A DNA stretch of 64,000 nucleotides, from contig JAEBUN010000003.1 in the NCBI GenBank assembly GCA_023014365.1, forward strand, positions 682,001 to 746,000, given 5' to 3'. Below, piece after piece: positions 12,840 to 25,420 of the stretch. Position 1 is the first letter of the stretch. Every line of letters begins with the position of its first letter. Source of the stretch: Lepiota brunneoincarnata. Taxonomy: Eukaryota > Basidiomycota > Agaricomycetes > Agaricales > Agaricaceae. The notes beneath the pieces were generated by a model. The model had not been told where the DNA came from and searched no databases. It saw only the letters and a list, made by a program, of their open reading frames with translations. Both the position numbers and the translations under genes were made by a program.

Positions 12840-15596
12840 CTAAAGCCTTTTCCGAACAATAGGAGGAGCTTCCGTACTATCAATCGGCACCCGACGAGGC
12901 CCCGTTCCAGCAGAGATCGCGACAGGTCTGATGACCTTGGGTCGCATACCAGCGGTAGCGATGACGGCCGTAGTCGACCTACTCCCGACTGGTTTCGCCG
13001 CTTTACCACTAGTCACAGCTGTCCCGCTTCGCCCGACCGTGCCACTCAGCCCAGCAGCCGAGGAACTTCCACCGTTCACTTTCCTCGTTGCACCGTTTTC
13101 CTTCTCCACTCCATCTGTAGCCCGTCTAGACGCTCCCGTTCCTTTCAGCTCACTTGGTTTGGGTTTTGGCTTAACAACAGGTTTCCTGGTCCCGTCCAAA
13201 CCGCTTTTCACATTGGATATACCGGTCTTTGACGGTCTACCAGCGTTCGTCTCCGCTTTCTTCTCTTGCAAAGGCACTTCAGGAGGTGATTCTACACCCA
13301 ATTCTGCTGCTAGCGACATATGCGGTTTGGGTGTCGCCGGAACAGAATGAGCAGGCATGGGGGGGGTGATATGCCCCTCATGAGGGCCACTCTCGTCTTC
13401 TTCATGAACAGCGTCTAATCCCAGACCCAAACGTGCTGAGTCCTTGTCCCCATCTTCGGGCGTGGAAGGGGATTCGGAGAGCATCAATATGCGACTCAAG
13501 GGACTGGGTTTCGCGGGGGAATACGCGTGCATCATTCTAGAAGCGAGGGGCTTTGCCATTGGGAAGGGACGGCGAATAGGGGTACTTAAGTTTGGGTCTG
13601 TTTCCGAGCCCGAGTTGGCTGTGGTGGGCTCGGTGGTTGACTGCGACCCAATAGATTCTGGATTAGGTTCTGGATACGGGGGTATCGCAGAAGAGCCAGG
13701 ATTCGAAGACAGTAGGAGAGGAAGAATGGGTTTGTTCGGTAGGGACGCGTGGGGGGAGGGAGGAGGGAGTACAAAGGAGGGCAGGATGGACGTGGTAGAT
13801 TGCAGGCTGGAAAACGATGGGGCGGGCAGTGGGGGTAGCACTTCGGTTTCATATGCAGGAATTGTTTTGGCTGGTGTGACAGAGAGTCGTCTTGAGACTC
13901 GTGTAGCCTTTCTACTTGAGTTTGTTGTGGCGGATAATCGTCTGGACGATTTTTTCTTAGGGGATTTCCGGGGCGATTTGTGAGGGGATGGAGGGTTGGG
14001 TGTCGGCGGGAGGTCTGCCAGCATCATCTGCACCTGCCATGAACGCTTTTCATCCGAGATTTTTTTTCGTTCCGCCTAGAGGTGTGTTAGTTGGAGTTTG
14101 TTACGAAGGGGGGCACATACCTGGAGTGCGGCTCGTTCTTTCCCCAGCCTTATAGCTGCCTGTGTGAACTTCTCTCGTTCTTCGTCAAGTTCACGCTTAA
14201 GTCTATCCAATTTTTCTCGCTCTTGATCCATCATCGGAGCGGTCATAAGTTCTACGCTCATCTCCGCGACGCTTTCCGATTTCTTCTTTTGATCAGCGAT
14301 AAACTGGTCGAACATGGCTTGTGTTTCAGCGGCCTGCGTCATCGTTTGCTTTTGAGATCGTTCTGGGGTCGTACAGTCAGCTCGGGGACCTAAAGAAGTG
14401 TTCTTGCACTCACCCACTTCATCGCGAAGCTGTAAGATTACACCCTGTAAACGTACGGTTTCTGCATTATCTGGTTCAGGCGGTTTGGTGGCCCGTGAAG
14501 GGGTGGATGCAATGTATTCAGGAAGGGCAGTCAGGCAGTCTCTCAGTGAGCTCAAGATCGTTGTCAATGTATCGTGAGCGTGTGTTGGAGGGTGCATGGG
14601 GAACAGAGTGGCAAGCGTGAAGGGAGTGGGCTGAAATAAATCAAGTCAACTTCGCAGGGCCCCTGGAGAGAGTGCAGGCTTACTTCTCCATCCTTCTCCG
14701 AGCTGAAACATCGGACTTGACGCAAGAGAGCTTGAACCTGATTTACAACTTTCAGGACGAGCCTTCTCAGGCGCATGACTTCATCAGTTAGCTGAGCCCG
14801 TGCTTTCTCGGCGTCATCGAGTGCAATTTCCAAGTAACTTTGGGATTTCCCTATCACTTCTGGCCCGTCACCAACCGCAACATTAGGGCAACGCAAGCCT
14901 GCGGGCGTAGTCATGAGCTTTGTTTGCGCCTCAGATATTTTACTCCATTTTTCTGTCATGCGTTCAATGTCTTTCTCTTTCCTCCTCAGTTCACTCTGAT
15001 GAGTTGCTCGCAGTGCCTGTAGAGTCGTTCGTGTACGCTGCAATTCAGCTATTGTGGTCCTTTGAGAGGTTTCTGTAGTTTGTAATGTTCGCATAGCTGC
15101 ACTTTCTGCAGGTCAGGGCAGAACGGTCTAGGAGGAGTTGCGAACCGACTCACGTTAACCTTGTTTTATGAACATTCATCTCCCGTTCCGCATTGGCAGC
15201 CTTTTCGACTGCATCACGGTGCATAGCCAATAGCCGCTCGTGATCGTATGTCAGTGTCCGTAGCTTAGTTGAAAGTCCCTCTGTCCTGGACATATCTTCC
15301 TGAAAATGTGTGGGTTAGCTTACCCTTCTCGAGAGTACAAAGCCACATACAATTCTCTGACCGAGCATTCCTAGCAGACATTTTATGACTTTATCAGAGT
15401 CCGCATTTGAGAGACCTTCCAGCGATAGCCCAGGAGAGGGGGTATATCCGTGCGCCACGAGCTGGGCGTTGACATATTCGAGACTGGATGTTGAGACATA
15501 GGATTCGGTTGAGCCTTCAACAAACGGAGAGTCCAATAAGGATGGAGAGAGATCCTTGACATCCCAATGGACACCTCTCCTCGGAGTTGCAGCCAT
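12840..15596 (-). CDS. SSX2IP/Msd1-like coiled-coil protein (afadin- and alpha-actinin-binding family)
   Basis: Starts with MAATPRRGVHWDVKDLSPSL at 15596. The family signature follows: YVNAQLVAHGYTPSPGLSLE and NADSDKVIKCLLGMLGQRI. Then come long coiled-coil segments: RLLAMHRDAVEKAANAERE, SELRRKEKDIERMTEKWSKI, LEIALDDAEKARAQLTDEVM and LDRLKRELDEEREKFTQA. The second half (from about 14033 down) is Ser/Pro/Lys-rich and disordered. In animals and fission yeast, relatives anchor microtubules or gamma-tubulin at spindle poles; that role is family knowledge. Introns are recognised near 15301-15352, 14637-14687, 14353-14412 and 14078-14119. The intron near 15107-15154 joins two clearly coding exons one base out of frame, so either its exact sites or the sequence there is wrong. 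Shares a divergent upstream region with the ubiquitin protease. Confidence 0.78.
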
Positions 15597-16134
15597 GGGT
15601 CAGCGCTGCTCTAACAACGCTCCAGCCTGCACAACGCGAGACCCAACGCGCTGCGTCACGTGCCCGTTCTCGCATGATCCCGGATGCCGTCGGGCCGGCG
15701 ATCAGCTCCGTGCTGCAATGAGGGCAAGAGTGTGCGTTGGTGGTCGGGTGTAGCTTTCTACATATACTCACAACGTCATGTAGCATTCCTGTCATTTGTG
15801 CAGCATCCGATGGTCGTGCACAGCGGAAATGGAGGGGTAGCTTAGGAATCCGCAGACCCGCAGCCAAGGTTAAGAGCTTGATTATGTAAGCACTACAGTC
15901 GATCTGCAGCTCAACTGCTCACTGACCCGCCTTGTCTTCTGCGCATCTGCGACTATCTCATCTCACCCATAGCTGTACTGCCTCTCTTGGGCTATGCCTG
16001 GAGTCGTAGTGCATCCGAGCTCGCCTGGCCTCGGAGGCTTTGATCCACTTCTTTCGTGTAGGCCGTTCGCAAACAACTCTGACCACTCCATTCACTGTTG
16101 TACTACAGCCTCCAACGATAAATATTCAGGCTAT
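15597..16134. promoter_or_regulatory. Divergent upstream region of the coiled-coil and ubiquitin protease genes
   Basis: Both genes read outwards from this 0.5-kb interval. An opposite-strand frame at 15517-15867 overlaps the first codons of the coiled-coil gene and is not convincing. An ATG at 15994 is in frame with the protease and could extend it by 47 residues. Confidence 0.5.
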
Positions 16135-19100
16135 ATGAACACATCTGTTGCAGATATTAAAAACAAGGCCAGAGAAACGGTCCTGAAGGAAGCTGGCCGG
16201 GCCTCAGCCCTGTCACTAATTCGCACAGCCCGAGCTCAAGTTTTGTCTGCGAAGGAACGGGAAGTCGCAGGAGATCTCACAGGTGCTCTGGAGAACTATA
16301 TCAAAGCAGCAACATTAGTCAGGATGACTCTCGACTCATCCGAGTTCAAGCAAGAGAAGGGCAAAGGGGGGGTTCTTCGAAAAGAGGTCAACGAATTCCT
16401 TCAGGTATAGCGTCATCACTGCATCTTGATTTCTCGGGCTCATTATTGACCCAGGGAACTGGCGGGGACCTCACAGCAAGAACGCAGAGCATTGAGGAGA
16501 AGCTTAAAGCCTTCGAGGCAAACAAGCAATCGTGCGTGGCTTAAACCTAGAGGATGTGCCTGGGAATAACTCTGGGATGTAAGAAATAATCCTGAATCTA
16601 GCGGTGATAAGTCTACAGGCAAATCATTCGGCTCTATTGCGGATCGCGTGCGCGCGTTACAAGACAGCGGGCTTTCCATTGGACCTACCAAATTGCATTC
16701 CCGGGAGGCTCCCAGCTTGCCGAATTCACCTCTCTCAACTACTCGATTTTCACCTACATCTCAGCCATCGTCTTCCACTGCTCTATCGAACGCTACCCCT
16801 TCGACATCAACGTCTTCAACACAACCTCCCCATGCATTTGTGTCACCGTCGTCTTTTGGCCCGCCCTCGCCAGGATCGTCCCCTTCATCTTCTCCGCAAA
16901 TCAACACCACCTTCGAACTTGCGGGATTCGCGCAAGCCTTTCCTTCTATTGACGAGTTCGACGAGAGTCTAGCAAAATTTCTTCCTTCAGTGCCCACTGG
17001 CATCAGCACGATTTCATCAAAACCCAGTTCGAAGGACATCCGTGACGGTGATACCCCTGCATCCCCGTCCACGACTTTGAGAAATTTTGCTCTCCACATC
17101 GAACGGCCGTCCAGCACGCCGATTACACCGACATCAAACGTCTTTACCAGCCGCCCAGCTTCCCCAACTCGCCAGAATGTACCCCCAAAGCCGTCAGGAC
17201 TCTCTTCCACAACACAACCAACGCAGGTGAAAAATCCAATACCCAAGAGCAACATTGCCTTCCCAAAAGACTTGCTTGCCTATATGCGAGAATACAAAGT
17301 CCTCTTAATTGATGTGCGTAACCGTGCGGATTTTGACAGAGTGCACGTCAAGGCAGAGGCTGTTGTCTGCGTTGAACCTACCGTCCTGATGAGAGAAAAG
17401 TGAGCTGGTACGATAATGTCGTTCGTTGCTGGACTAACCCTTTTTTCTGCAGCGTAACCGCTGAAGCACTGGAAGACGCTATGGTAATAGCGCCGAAGCA
17501 CGAAGCTGCTTTATTTGCGAATCGCGACAAATTCGACCTGGTTGCCGTCTGCGATGAATCATCTACGGCTTTTGGCGCCAGTAATACACCATTATCTATT
17601 CTAGTGCGCGTTATCAATGAGCAGGCGTTCCGGAAGATATTGAAAAGGATGCCGGTGCTGCTCGTTGGAGGTATAGAAGCCTGGAAGCACGACCTAGGTG
17701 GCAATGAGCTTGTGCAGAGTGAAGGACCCTACTCCGAAACTACCAGGCTATCGCCAGCGGCGGACAAGTTCCCAACATCCCTGAGTTCATCGCCTTCAAT
17801 CACAAGCCCCAAGAACCCTTTTGTACTCAACGGTCTCGTATCAAGTCCTTCGCTCACGCCAAGTATTGAGCCACGGCCAGCTCTCAACCCATTCCGTACA
17901 ACCAATGGAATTATCAATGGAGACCATCGACCTGGCATCTCTTTGGATCATGCACCTTCCCACTCGAGGTAAATGATTTTGACTGCTTTATAGGTTACCT
18001 GGAACTGATAAATATGCGCCAAAGGATCCCTGCTGAGATCAACCACATGGACAATGCAGTCATTCCTGAACAATCGTTACAACGCCGACCAGCAATGGCT
18101 CGGCCTGGTTCATCTTCTATCTCCTTCTCTTACAGTGATAATGTGAGCATTGGTCTGAATCCTCAAAATCACGTTTACCTAACTGGTTCCAGGGAGTACC
18201 AGTGGCATCATCACCTCCAACAATTAATGGCTCTTTCTCTTCAATAGCATACCCCCAGTTTGCTCAACGCACGTCCCCGACTGGCTCTGGAACTACTTTT
18301 GTATCCCCCCCTGATATTACTTCTCCCCCAATTGCCTCCATTAATCCCTCGCCCCTGTCGTGGCGCCGCAACGACTATGTTGATCAGTCCCAAGAAGCCT
18401 TGTCTGGCTATACCGCTCGCGGGCCCATAGACTACCCGGAGCTCCTACCGCAGACAATACTCCGACCTCCACCAGCAGCAGCTTCTTCCACCCTCGAGAG
18501 ACAGGATAACCGGCCTCGCGTACAACCTGCTGCGACAACACCATCTCCCAACCTCGGGCCGAAACCACCTCGAATAAATTCTGACTATCCAGTTCTATAT
18601 TGGTCCGATACTCAGATTGGTCTCTCTGGGCTCAAAAATCTGGGAAATACGTGTTATATGAATGCTCCAATTCAGTGCTTGAGTGCTGCAATACCGTTTG
18701 CAAGGTTTTTCACCGGTAAGTGTTTCTTGGCGATCACGCCTTGGCATATCTCTCACCGCAATTTGAAGAACACCGGTGGAAGAGCGCGATCAACTATACA
18801 AATCCGTTAGGCTCGAAAGGTCGGTTGACAGGCGCATTTGCCAAGCTCCTGCATGAGATGTGGGGAGGTGACCTGCCTTACCTAACACCGATTGAATTCC
18901 GGGTGAGTTTACCGATCATTAACTGTCGGGTTAGAACTAATGACCCACCTATCCTCAGAAATCGATATGTCAACTGCGGTCACAATACGACAATTCAGAT
19001 CAACACGACTCTCAGGAGTTTCTGAGTTTCCTAATGGATGGTATTCACGAGGACCTGAACCGCGTGATGGTAAAGCCCGTGTGGGCACCCACACCTGAAC

Positions 19101-20099
19101 AAGAGGCTGAGTTAGAGCGGCTCCCATCCCAGATCGCCAGCGAACGCGAATGGCGAGCCTGGAAGGCACGCAACGACAGCCTGATCGTCGACTTCTTCCA
19201 AGGGCAATTCAGGAGTCGATTGGAATGTTTAACTTGTCATCAGGTTCGTCGGCCTAAGCACCAGTTTTCAGAGTCCGCGACTGATTGGCCGATGATCTTC
19301 TAAACAAAAAACAGACTTCGACGACGTACAACGTGTTTTCAATCTTGCAACTTCCTATCCCACATGGAAGGAGCGGGAGGGTACAGATCGAGCGGTGTCT
19401 TGACGAATTCTTCAGTGAGGAGATCTTAGAGAAGGACGATGCATGGTACGTTTTTCTATAAATATAGTTATCTATCTTGTACCAACGTGGTACGTTTCTG
19501 CCATGCTGCTTGCAGGGATTGCCCAAAGTGTAAAGCCAAACGTCGAGCGTCCAAGAAATTATCCCTCGCCCGATTGCCTCCGATCTTGCTCATCCACCTC
19601 AAGAGGTTTGAAGCCAACGGGCGTTTCTCAGACAAGGTCGACACGTTTGTAGAGTTTCCGATGAAGTCATTGGACCTCACAAACTATATGCCGGCCCCTT
19701 TACCCCCTGGCGCCGACAAGAGTGAATTGAATGGTGGCCTTCCCATGTCACTTGATGATCCCCGCACCCAGCTGCCGCCCTACCGTTACGATCTGTATGG
19801 AGTCACTAACCATTACGGAAACTTGACGAGTGGTCATTGTGAGCGAACCCTCCCGAAATGCTCTTGGCAAAGTGCCTAACATATTCATTTTCAGACACAG
19901 CCTTTGTTGCTTCCCGTGGCGGGTGGATGCATTGCGATGATAGTAGTGTGAAAGCTGTTGATCCCAAACAAGTTGTGGTACGTTGCTCCTCATCCCCTTG
20001 TGCCTTGGTGGCAGACCTCGAGGACACGAACTGATTCTTCCGTTCTCACATCAGAACCAGAAAGCCTATGTTTTATTTTACAAGAGAGTTCGTTCATAG
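16135..20099 (+). CDS. Ubiquitin-specific protease with rhodanese domain (Doa4/USP8 type)
   Basis: Domain order matches yeast Doa4/Ubp5 and human USP8. An N-terminal helical region (IKNKARETVLKEAGRASALS, AGDLTGALENYIKAATLV) resembles the USP8/MIT-type helices. A Ser/Pro linker follows, then a rhodanese-like domain (LLAYMREYKVLLIDVRNRAD to MPVLLVGGIEAWKHDLG), another linker, and the catalytic domain. The Cys box is GLSGLKNLGNTCYMN, followed by DQHDSQEFLSFLMDGIHEDL, zinc pairs in LECLTCHQ and DCPKCKAKRR, PPILLIHLKRFEANGRFSDK, and the His box NLTSGHYTAFVASRGGW with CDDSSV. The catalytic Cys, His and Asp are all present. The rhodanese lacks a clear active-site Cys loop, as in known relatives. Family role: deubiquitylation at endosomes and proteasomes. 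The start at 16135 (MNTSVADIKNK) is preferred; an ATG at 15994 is possible. Eight or more introns. Confidence 0.9.
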
Positions 20100-20226
20100 A
20101 GTACACCAATAGTTTATCGATTATTCCGTCCTGGTCAGATCTACGCTGTCCTGCTCTAGTTGTAGCTGTATTGTAACGTTCTGCATTATGATCCCCCCGG
20201 ACCTTGGAATTGTAGTTTTACAGTCC

Positions 20227-23200
20227 TTAATTCGACACAATCATACTCATAGTTTGACCGCCGGTGTTTTCAGCTGCCTCGAAGTGGCACTTGTGGCACA
20301 ACCATAGGTCAGAATCAGAGCTAGGGTAAAAGGCGGGAGAAAACTGGGTTTGGCATTGGTGGCATTCGGGACCAGGAGAGGAAATAGACTGTGGTGTTGA
20401 CGCATTTGAAGACGCCTCGGACCGAGCATTGAGGATGCTGTCCAACCGACGGGCTTTACGAAGTAACCCATGGGCCTGGCCCACAGGTGCCTGTTTGTAC
20501 GCCTGAACATATACCTGAAGGGCCGTCTAGGGAAGTGGATGCTCATGTAAGTTCGTTTTTATCGTGGTAGCACAATGATGTAGTCATGACCCACCTCACC
20601 CCCTTCGTTCGTCTCACAGATGTCGTAAATAGCCCTCCGGCTATGATCGTGTTCTTTACATGATACAATAGCGTTCATGCACCCTGTTTCTCCTTTAAAG
20701 GTTACAGTGATCATGGTGTCACGACGACTACTCTTAACCTAGGTGCAGTTATGGTCAAACAAACGACATGAGGAACGGTCTCAATAGGAAGTGACGGAAG
20801 GACTTCACACACCGGTTGGATCTCGAAACCGAATCTGTGACCTTGCTTCCAAGCACAGGAAGCATGGAATTCCTTGCTACAGTCGTTGCACCGGATCACA
20901 GCGCCTTGAACGACGTTGCAAATAGAGCATTTCTGCATCAAGTAAATCAGATAATCGGCATCAGAAAATGAGCAGTATTGTCAGTTGATAAGGATTGTCC
21001 AATCCTAAATTGAGGAAGTGAGACTTACAGATGACCACCTGTGATTGGAAATGGTATTGATGCCCTCAACCAGCCGTAGGCGGGCTGCATCAGCAAACAG
21101 AATTTCTGGTGAAAACACCGCACACAGCACGTGTGACCAACATTGTTGTTCTGTCTGTTTGCAAACCCGAAGGAACGAGTCCGCCGGAGGGTAGGGCTTC
21201 TTTTTCCTATCTTCGTTTCGGCCTCGCGGACATAAAACACAGTCAGGGTTCTATTACCATGGGAACCCGCGAAAAAAGCATTCCCAAAGGCAAACGAAAA
21301 GAGGACAACAAAAAGGGAAGGGCAAAGATACATCAGAGGGAATTCGTCTCAATCGGAAAACAAGAAAGGAAAGAGATACGTACAATGGCTGCTTCCAAAG
21401 TTTGCTCATTATCACAAAGCTCACACGTCCACTTCTCAGGTTTTGTCGGGTCCAGAAGAACAGCGCCGCACGACCCTGGATGAAGCAAACCCGCGTAAGA
21501 GTTGACGATTTATTTACGTCAAGTCCGTGGAAAAAGCTCCACTACTCACCGGCATGAACTCTGACCTCACATTTCTGGCATTTTAGGACCTTCCCCAATG
21601 GGCCTGTCCGTGTGCATGCAAGGCAGCGTATTTGCGGTGCGGTCGAAGGTGGTGGTGGCGGTGTGGATTGTGCCGAAGCTGTCGTCTAAATCAAATCAGA
21701 CGTATCAGTTTTCATCTGATACCAAAAGCCGAGTGTGCAAACGCATAAACATCGGAAATAAAAGTTTGATCCTCCACATGCGCGGATATGTGCGTCAGAG
21801 AAAAAAAAAGGGTAAGATGACATTACCTTTGCCCTTTTGGCCGTAGGCCCCGATAAAGGAGTTCCCTCGCGTTTTTCGTTGGCCCTTGCCTTGGCAGAAG
21901 GGAGAGATTCTTCGCGGGAAGGCCGGACATTGAGGTCGGCATACTTTCGCCAATTCGTCCCGCAGGTGTCGCAGAGAATGTTAGTCGATAGGCCCTTCGG
22001 TGCCTTCCACCAAGTGGGCGACTCGCGCGTTCGACAGGCACCACAGGTTGGTGACTTGGACGCCGGCTGTGCAACAATAGAACTTTCCTCATCTGAAAGC
22101 CCCACACGCTGTCCATTGGAAGCTTCCTCTTCACTCCGGTATTTCCGGCGGATAGGCTTTGGAGGTTCTCCACTCTCTTTGATCCGTTTGTGCTGCTCAC
22201 CTAGTTTCTGGCTATAATGCGAGAAGACTTAAAAGGGCGGACTACGAATGCGGGAAGTGACTTTACCTTTTCCAGTGGCCATAGAAGCGGACAACCTCAG
22301 GCATTGATCGAGTAACAACTTCATCTCGTACCGCACGAAGTTCTGCATTATGATGCATGATTCCATCTTCGAATGCGATGATCTCTTCTCGGGTCCATTC
22401 TTTGTCTCGATAGGAGGTTTCATGCTTCTTCCACTGTTTATCGCAAAAGCACGGTAATTTAGACTCCATCTCAGGTATGAGTTATAAACTGATTGAGTCT
22501 CTGACCTTTTCTTGGCGCGTGAAATTCTTCATATTCACCGCAGTGAACGGACGAGCGGCTAGTGCAGCATCCGAGAAGCGGCGTATGACTTCAGTCAACC
22601 AATCGACGCTCGTCTGGAGCTCCTTGTTGTCAGTCAGGCCTCTTTTGCATGCTTCCACTTGAGACAGCAGACAACGAGAGGAAGGGCGAGGAAGGGGGGA
22701 CATCCCATAGGGGTATGGTAAGTCAACGCTTGCTCATTGACCGGAGTTGGGTGCCCTTACCTTCGGCGACTGTTTGAAGGTTGGCACATGGAATATGTCA
22801 GTCCCAGTTTATACGTAACACAAAGAGAGTTATCGGCGACATCACGAACCTTCCGCCTCTGTCAGGCTGTTGATGATCCCTTGGACTTCGACAGTATTAT
22901 CTCCACCGCGTTCGTCAATATCTGGAGGGTGTATTCAGGTTATTTTTGTTCCGTGAAGAAACCGATTACCACGTAGCGCTCACCTGGAGGATAGCTATAT
23001 GGGTCTGGCGCTGAGGGAACGTTGGCTTGATATTTGGGCCCTTGGCGAGTCGCCGTTCGAGGGAATATCAGATCTTCTGGATCTATTCGTAGCGTGAGAA
23101 GTCTAGAACAATATCTATAGCTCAAGCGTTGATGGGCCACGTAAACTCACCTAGGGTATCTTCCGCGACTGTATATTGACTGAAATCACCACCAATCATG

Positions 23201-24382
23201 TCAGAGTTCATCTAGTCCGAGACGGGGGAAGAGATCGGCAAAGTGTATAAAAAACCCACCCAAAATATCGGAATGGCCACATGTTAAAGTGCTTAACGGG
23301 GAAATTCTCTTCCCGCTCTGCTTGGGCCCTGTCCTTGCGAGGGCGTCCACGTCCCCTAGCGGGGGGTGCATTTGTCTTGCGGGGGGCGGTTGGCGTGGGA
23401 TAACGCACGTCGTGACTATCAACCTCTTCCTCGTGCTTGCGCGAACAAGGGGCGCACGTCCAGCCATACCCACGGGACGGTTTTGCGAGAAGCGGAGGCT
23501 GGACACAGGCCATATGAAAGTATTTCTTGCAACGATCACATTGGACAGTTTCAGGGCTTTTCGTGCAGGGTTTAGGGATCAAGTGAAAGGGCAACAGTCA
23601 GCAACTTGATGGATAGGTGGAATGACAACCAGTATTTATGGTGGTGATAGTTGCCGACTAGAAGACAAGAAGTGCTCACCTTGGACACCAGTCACTACAC
23701 GTGGCGCATAAACGTAGGTTATCTGTGAGGTCTGCGACAACCTCTTTTTCGGCTACGATATATTCATATCGTGATGTTAAGACCTCGCGGATGTGATCAG
23801 GGACTGATTACGAAGGGTGGTTAAGCTTGAGGCGGAGGAGGAAATTTTGAAAGAGCGCACGCGCCACCTTAGGATACGTACTGTTACGGACATCAGTGGA
23901 TTGAATGACCTCGAATTCTTTCTTGATGTATGGGTCAAAGAGACGGTTGAAGTAGAACCTATCTGGCCGCTTCTTCCAGCCCGCGAGGTCGGATATTTTG
24001 TCTCTATGAACGACGTAGCACTTGCCGCGCAACTGATTGATGTCGCACACCTCTGAGTATATGGCAGCGAGCAAGAGGCGAGAGTCGGCGACGGCACGAT
24101 CGCTCACGTCGCTAGGTCGATAATACCATGCAAGACGCACTCGAGTATATAGGTAAATTTTGCCTTCGGGTCCCTTTGGAACGTCCTCAGGGGGGAGAAA
24201 TTCCATAATACGCGCAATGGAATATGGTGTCCCATCTCGGGCCTCCCAACTTGGCGAACAGTAAACATGGTCTGCGAAAAATATGTGAGCGCCTTGAAGT
24301 CCCATATTTTTAGACACGGAGCGAGTGATATACCATTGATTTTGACCTGGTCACCGTTTTTGAGGAAAACGGGGCGGGACAT
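20227..24382 (-). CDS. snt2: Snt2-like chromatin protein: BAH, PHD, SANT, GATA finger, PHD, extended PHD
   Basis: Starts MSRPVFLKNGDQVKINGIS at 24382. A BAH domain follows (DHVYCSPSWEARDGTPYSIA, RVRLAWYYRPSDVSDR, CYVVHRDKISDL). A first PHD finger has KSPETVQCDRCKKYFHMACV and GYGWTCAPC. A SANT/Myb segment reads WTREEIIAFEDGIMHHN and PEVVRFYGHWK. A GATA-type finger reads CGACRTRESPTWWKAPKGLS with ILCDTCGTNWRKY. Then a second PHD (KCEVRVHAG, EKWTCELCDN) and an extended PHD (CVLCPRGRNEDRKKKPYPP, CWSHVLCAVFSPEILFAD, KCSICNVVQGAVIRCNDCSK). This order is that of Snt2 in yeasts, a histone-reading subunit of a complex with a JmjC protein and a deacetylase. A last CHQCQTQFSPAFYP/LWLCHKCHF pair ends the protein. 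About fifteen introns. Divergent from the histidine kinase. Confidence 0.9.
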
Positions 24383-25420
24383 GTGTCGTTGTATCGTGTT
24401 TGTACGATGGTGGTCGAGGCTGAGCGCCGAAGCCGAACCAAACGAAGAAAAAAAAAAATATGCAAAGATACGAAGGGAAGCAGTAATTGTGAATTATAAA
24501 TCCCGAGGGGTACCTGTCGGAAGAATTAAAGGGTATTCAGAGGATATGCGAGGAGGATGGGAGGTGGAGGTACGAGAGAGGAAACAAGAGTGATCGCTAA
24601 TTCATACTCCGACGAGGGCCCCTCCACATAGGAAAAGAATTAAATCTTTGTTTGCGACCACATCATCTCCTTTGCGTTCCACGTACACTATACAACGTGC
24701 AAGTAATGAAAGAGGTGTTGTTGTTACTTTTTTTTTTTGTGTGATGCAACTTTTGTTTACAATAGGTACTAGCAGTCGGATGGCCTCGCACTCGGGGCAA
24801 GGGACTGCGTGTTTTCCAGGGAAACGTGACTAAGAATAGACCCAGGCATTCTGAAACGCTCACGGCATGGGCCCGCAAGCACGACCACGACATTAATGGG
24901 AAAGGGCCTCGTGCCCGTCTGAAAGGCGATATACAAACAGAGGGGTCAGGAAAGGTGTTGGAAAGAAAGAAAGGAAATAGCCCTCACAGGGCCAAAGGGG
25001 CGCTTGTGGTGAGATCCCGAATAGACAGGGTTTGGGAGATGGGAGTCAAGACTCCACGGAGCGCGGCGATGGATGGGTAATGAGCTTGCAGGGCCAGGGT
25101 ATCCGAGTAGGAAGGGACCGCAAGCAAGCGAGATGGACGCAGGTGGACGGGGCCGGGAAGGTATGAGGCTCTTACGGCGACTTTGCGACGAATGGAGAAA
25201 CGCAGGACGAGATCCCTCCACGGATGTCAGGCCAAGGAACGCGATCGGCTTATGTCAGCTCAGATTCACAGTCTGTTCTGACCCGATATAGCCTTACAGT
25301 CCATGTAGATTGTGACCTCGTCGAGAGCGTCACTCACCTCGGGCGTGGTGCACCAACTGACCTTGATCCCTGACTTTCCTTGCACTGCGCCCTCTTCCTC
25401 CCTCCTCCTCAGGCATCCCC
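24383..25420. promoter_or_regulatory. 1-kb divergent upstream region (snt2 and histidine kinase)
   Basis: No frame here has a recognised motif. It includes T-rich and A-rich stretches (for example near 24727-24740) and a G-rich part near 24940-25160. It should hold the promoters of both flanking genes. Confidence 0.5.

Noticed and set aside
15517..15867. Minus-strand 116-codon frame MAAGLRIPK...
   Set aside because: Overlaps the start of the coiled-coil gene in another frame, Cys/Arg/Ala biased, no motif; more likely upstream DNA.
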